Assembly: GCA_946886365.1 (NCBI GenBank)
Contig: CAMPIM010000146.1
Location: forward strand, 1-6,663
Reading direction: 5' to 3'
Length of the DNA: 6,663 nt
DNA from: an uncultured Novosphingobium sp.
GTDB taxonomy: Bacteria > Pseudomonadota > Alphaproteobacteria > Sphingomonadales > Sphingomonadaceae
In this document: positions 3,702-6,663 of the stretch, one piece after another
Numbering within the stretch: the stretch's first letter is position 1
Layout of the letters: each line of letters starts with the position of its first letter
The notes under the pieces: model-generated
Database searches by the model: none
What the model was told of the DNA's origin: nothing
Seen by the model: only the letters and a program-made list of their open reading frames with translations
Program-made: the position numbers and the translations under genes

Positions 3702-6239
3702 TTAGTAAATCCCGCCTTGATCCTGCAGGAAGTCGCTGTCGGTCCGCTGCCGCGTCTGCGACCCCGCCTCGCGCCGGGCGGCGGCCTGTTCCTGAGCGGC
3801 CACCTCTTCCTTGCGGATCGATCGGCGCGGTTCCGTCTCGGGCTTGAACGCTTCCCAGATCACGGCGGGCTTGGGCTCGTCGGTGGGCCAGACGCCATAG
3901 ACGCGCTTGCCCGACCGGCGATCGATCGTGACCATGCGGATACCGGCGGGGGCGACGAAGGGCGTCTTGGGCATCGTTTCCAGCACGGGCGCCATCGCGG
4001 CCTTCCAGATCGGCGCGGCGATGCGGCCACCCTGCGCCCAGCCGCCCAGGCTGCGCGGCTGGTCATAGCCCATATAGACGCCCGCGACGATGTCGGGCGA
4101 CCCGCCGACGAACCACACATTGGTCGGCCCGTTGGTCGTACCCGTCTTGCCGAACAGTGGCCGTTTCAGGTCGGCAAGGACCGTCGCGGTGCCGCGCTGG
4201 ATCACGCCTTCGGCGATATGCACCACTTGATAGGCGGTCATCGGGTTCATCACCTGCCGCCCTTCAAAGCCGAAGCGTGGCATGGGTTTTCCATCCCAGT
4301 TCGCCATGTTGCAGCCGTCGCAGGCGCGCCAGCGCAGCGGCCAGATCACCTTGCCGCGCCGGTCCTGCACATAATCCATCACCTTGGGCGAAAGCTGGCG
4401 GCCCTGATTGGCGAGCATCGCATAGGCGTTCACCATCCGCTCGACCGTGGTTTCGCCCGCGCCCAGAGCGAAGGAGAGATAGGGCTGATAATCGCCGATC
4501 CCCATCGCCTTGATCGTGCGGACGACACGATCCATGCCGGTCTGGCTGGCGGCGCGCACCGTCATCAGGTTGCGCGACTGCTCCACGCCCCAGCGCATCG
4601 TCTGCGGCCCGGCGCTGCCGCCGGAAAAGTTGCGGAAGCATTTCTGGCCAAGGCCCGCGCCCTGATAAACGCATAGCGGCCCATCGACGATGATGGAGGC
4701 TGGCGTCATCCCACCGTCGAGCGCGGCGGCATAGACGAACGGCTTGATGGTCGAACCCGGCTGACGCATCGCCTGCGTCGCGCGATTATAGGAGGATAAG
4801 CGACTGTCGAAGCCGCCCTGCATCGCCAGGACGCGCCCGGAATGGACCTGTTCGGCCATCATCCCGCCGGACACTTCGGGCACGTTGCGTAGCGCCCAGC
4901 TCGATCCGTTGCGGGCTACCGCGATCAGGTCTCCCGCCTTCATGCCGTTGAAAGCGGGGCCGCCCACGCGGCGATAGGGCATCTGCGCGGCGCTGGCGGG
5001 CAGCGTTCCGGTCGATCCGTCGGAAAAGCCTAGTTCGGCGCCCGAAGAATTTCGGTCGATAACCGCCGCTATGCGCCAGTCTGCATAATCGATCCCGATA
5101 TAGCTTGCCGCCAGTTCGCGCTTCCATCCACGGGCCATGTCGATCTTGCCCAACGGGCCGGACCAGCCCTTGCCGGCGTCGAAACGGATCAGGCCGTTGC
5201 GCAATGCCGTCGCGACGCCTTCCTGCAACTTGGGATCATAGGGGCTGCGCACCCACAGGCCGCCTGCATAGACGCTGTTAGGGCCGTCCTCCGCCTTTTC
5301 ACCAAACCGTTCGATAAGCCGCCGGCGGACCTCTTCCATATAATAGCCGCCCGCGCGCGCGTCGAAGCTGGAGCCATGCGGTGGGACCGTGCCGAGCGGT
5401 TGTGCCTGTGCTTCGTTCAATTGCGCCTGACTGATCCAGCCATTCTTGTACATTTCGCCCAGCGCCCAGTTGCGCCGGTCGAGCGCGCGCTCGTGGCCGG
5501 TCGGGCTTTCGGGGCGGTAATTTGCCGGCCCCTTGGGCAGGATGGCGAGATACGCCATCTCGTGCAGCTTCAGGTCGCCCACATCCTTATCGAAATAGGC
5601 GCGCGCCGCCGCCTGCACGCCATAGGCGTTCCGGCCGAGGAATATCTGATTGAAATAGAGTTCGAGGATCTGCTGCTTTGTCAGCACGCCTTCCATGCGA
5701 TAGGCGAGGATCATTTCCTTCACCTTGCGCGTCGGGGAATATTCATCGCCGATCAGCAGGTTCTTGGCGACCTGCTGGGTGATGGTCGACCCACCCTTGG
5801 CGCGCTGGCCGGATCCGATCTTCGTCACATAGTCGAACACGGCGCCGAAGAAGCCGGGAATATCAACGCCATGATGTTCGAAGAAAGTCTTGTCCTCCGC
5901 CGCCAGATAAGCGCGGATCAGCAGCGGGGGATAGTCGCTATATTGCAGCTGGACGCGGCGCTCGCGCGCATAGCTGTGCACCGGCTGGCCATCGATGTCG
6001 CGCACGATCGTGGGCAGCGGCGGCTCATATTCCAGCAGCGTTCCGGCGTCGGGCAGGCCGCGCGCGAAGATGATCCAGAACAGCAGATAGGCGAGGAAAA
6101 GTCCGCCGAGCGCGATCGCCGCCCAGCGGAACCAGCGCCGCTGCCAAAGCGGGGAAAGCCTTTCCCGGAACGCGCGTCCACCCCCGCGCAAACGGTCGGC
6201 AAAGGACAAGTGGGCGGTGTGGGGACGGGCCTCTTCCAT
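3702..6239 (-). CDS. mrcA: bifunctional class A penicillin-binding protein 1a
   Basis: PBP1a polymerises lipid II into glycan strands and cross-links them at the inner membrane, facing the periplasm. Numbering from ATG 6239 (845 aa): a cytoplasmic basic N-end, a membrane anchor at about 39-59, then the GT51 glycosyltransferase domain. Its motifs are EDKTFFEHHG with catalytic Glu115, GGSTITQQVAKNLL (149-162), RKVKE (171-175), LYFNQIFLGRNAYG (194-207) and ILPKGPANYRP (233-243). An OB-like insert (about 340-455) is followed by the transpeptidase domain: SxxK with Ser496 and Lys499 (GSTIKP), SRN (555-557) and KTGTT (698-702). The tail is charged and Gln/Arg-rich. Two cysteine pairs, C523/C534 and C640/C643 (CDGC), sit in the periplasmic part. 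The frame stays open up to the amidase stop; TTG 6263 is an alternative start adding 8 residues. Neither start has a clear Shine-Dalgarno site, so the start is uncertain. It is probably co-transcribed with the upstream amidase. Confidence 0.96.
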   Translation of the reverse strand: MEEARPHTAHLSFADRLRGGGRAFRERLSPLWQRRWFRWAAIALGGLFLAYLLFWIIFARGLPDAGTLLEYEPPLPTIVRDIDGQPVHSYARERRVQLQYSDYPPLLIRAYLAAEDKTFFEHHGVDIPGFFGAVFDYVTKIGSGQRAKGGSTITQQVAKNLLIGDEYSPTRKVKEMILAYRMEGVLTKQQILELYFNQIFLGRNAYGVQAAARAYFDKDVGDLKLHEMAYLAILPKGPANYRPESPTGHERALDRRNWALGEMYKNGWISQAQLNEAQAQPLGTVPPHGSSFDARAGGYYMEEVRRRLIERFGEKAEDGPNSVYAGGLWVRSPYDPKLQEGVATALRNGLIRFDAGKGWSGPLGKIDMARGWKRELAASYIGIDYADWRIAAVIDRNSSGAELGFSDGSTGTLPASAAQMPYRRVGGPAFNGMKAGDLIAVARNGSSWALRNVPEVSGGMMAEQVHSGRVLAMQGGFDSRLSSYNRATQAMRQPGSTIKPFVYAAALDGGMTPASIIVDGPLCVYQGAGLGQKCFRNFSGGSAGPQTMRWGVEQSRNLMTVRAASQTGMDRVVRTIKAMGIGDYQPYLSFALGAGETTVERMVNAYAMLANQGRQLSPKVMDYVQDRRGKVIWPLRWRACDGCNMANWDGKPMPRFGFEGRQVMNPMTAYQVVHIAEGVIQRGTATVLADLKRPLFGKTGTTNGPTNVWFVGGSPDIVAGVYMGYDQPRSLGGWAQGGRIAAPIWKAAMAPVLETMPKTPFVAPAGIRMVTIDRRSGKRVYGVWPTDEPKPAVIWEAFKPETEPRRSIRKEEVAAQEQAAARREAGSQTRQRTDSDFLQDQGGIY

Positions 6240-6305
6240 GACGAGAGGAGGCTCTAAGGTCAAAATGCGGCCAGCGCCAGTGCGGATCGTCGGGCCGCGC
6301 CGCGG

Positions 6306-6663
6306 TCAGCCGCCGCCAAGGGGCAGTTTGCGGGCGAAATATATCTCGACCGCCTTGGCAACGCCCTTCGCGATGCGGCTGCGCCCTTCGGGTGAGGCCA
6401 GGAAGGCGGCATCCTCGGCATTGCTGAGAAAGCCGGTTTCGAACAGGACCGATGGCGTGTCCGGCGCCTTCAAAACCATGAGTGAGGCATAGCGGTGGAA
6501 CGTGGTGCGGAAGGTCAGGAACGGCGCCCCCTCCCGCTGAAGAAGGCGGGCGAAATTCGCTGATTCCTTCATTGTTTCGCGCTGAGTAAGATCGATGAGG
6601 ATAGACGACACCTGGTCAGTCTGCCCGCCCAGATTGACGCCGTTCAGAACGTCCGCCCTGTTC
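6306..6663 (-). CDS. N-acetylmuramoyl-L-alanine amidase, C-terminal part (5' end outside window)
   Basis: Zinc-dependent amidases of the Amidase_3 (AmiA/B/C-like) family cut the bond between N-acetylmuramic acid and the stem peptide in the periplasm, mainly during septum splitting. About 119 C-terminal residues are visible. They open with NRADVLNGVNLGG, then SSILIDLTQRETMKES, FHRYASLMVLKAPDTPSVL and FETGFLSNAEDAAFL. The Glu of FETGFLSN (codon 6440-6438) is the family's conserved catalytic glutamate. The zinc-binding histidines near the domain start lie beyond the right edge. The stop is TGA 6308-6306, and the next gene, mrcA, starts 66 bases further on in the same frame, so the two are probably one operon of peptidoglycan cleavage and synthesis. 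In alphaproteobacteria this amidase commonly precedes mrcA. An AmiC-type name is likely, but I leave the symbol blank because the diagnostic N-terminal part is missing. Confidence 0.93.
   Translation of the reverse strand, partial: NRADVLNGVNLGGQTDQVSSILIDLTQRETMKESANFARLLQREGAPFLTFRTTFHRYASLMVLKAPDTPSVLFETGFLSNAEDAAFLASPEGRSRIAKGVAKAVEIYFARKLPLGGG

Noticed and set aside
3717..4676. Long plus-strand open frame of 319 codons opposite mrcA
   Set aside because: It is fully antisense to PBP1a, whose motifs are intact. Its translation is rich in His, Arg and Ala without domain-like structure, as expected from the complement of a GC-rich gene.
5376..6257. Plus-strand open frame of 293 codons opposite the mrcA 5' part
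   Set aside because: It is antisense to the GT51 domain. No recognisable domain or ribosome binding site; a shadow frame.

Overview
The window looks like a piece of an alphaproteobacterial chromosome, most likely from a sphingomonad (Sphingomonas/Sphingobium-like). That rests on the high GC content and strong G/C preference at third codon positions, the gene order cell-wall amidase, class A penicillin-binding protein, prfB (a known alphaproteobacterial neighbourhood, here with one gene interposed), the SPY form of the release-factor anticodon motif, a CtrA-type operator, and a hairpin repeat of a kind I recall as common in sphingomonad genomes. The genus is inference; there is no rRNA or other marker.

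Layout from left to right. Positions 1-356 (+) hold the C-terminal end of an unrecognised helical protein. A possible 51-residue membrane peptide follows at 375-530 (+), in the same frame. Facing it is a small single-domain PilZ (c-di-GMP receptor) gene at 534-845 (-). Its upstream region (846-946) carries a near-consensus CtrA box. Next come two translationally coupled minus-strand genes: prfB, encoding peptide chain release factor 2 (2808-1681), and a lipoprotein-type SAM-dependent methyltransferase (1681-947), whose start codon shares a base with the prfB stop. A 215-base divergent intergenic region (2809-3023) holds two small GC-rich hairpins in front of prfB and the Shine-Dalgarno site of a plus-strand gene at 3024-3533. 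That gene encodes an unrecognised membrane protein with about six membrane segments. It converges on the large minus-strand gene mrcA (6239-3702), a bifunctional PBP1a. The 168-base gap between them is largely filled by a paired, REP-like hairpin repeat. Upstream of mrcA, and cut by the window edge, is the C-terminal part of an Amidase_3 N-acetylmuramoyl-L-alanine amidase (6663-6306).

How the genes fit together. The amidase and PBP1a are a peptidoglycan cleavage/synthesis pair and are probably co-transcribed. prfB serves translation termination at UGA/UAA and lacks the programmed-frameshift autoregulation seen in E. coli. The methyltransferase coupled to it is not the usual release-factor methylase PrmC. 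The PilZ gene appears to be separately controlled, probably by the cell-cycle/motility regulator CtrA. I see no tRNA, rRNA, CRISPR array, transposase gene or obvious phage gene. The points most worth a second look are the CtrA-PilZ link, the prfB-coupled lipoprotein methyltransferase, and the two-unit hairpin repeat whose arms show compensatory base changes.
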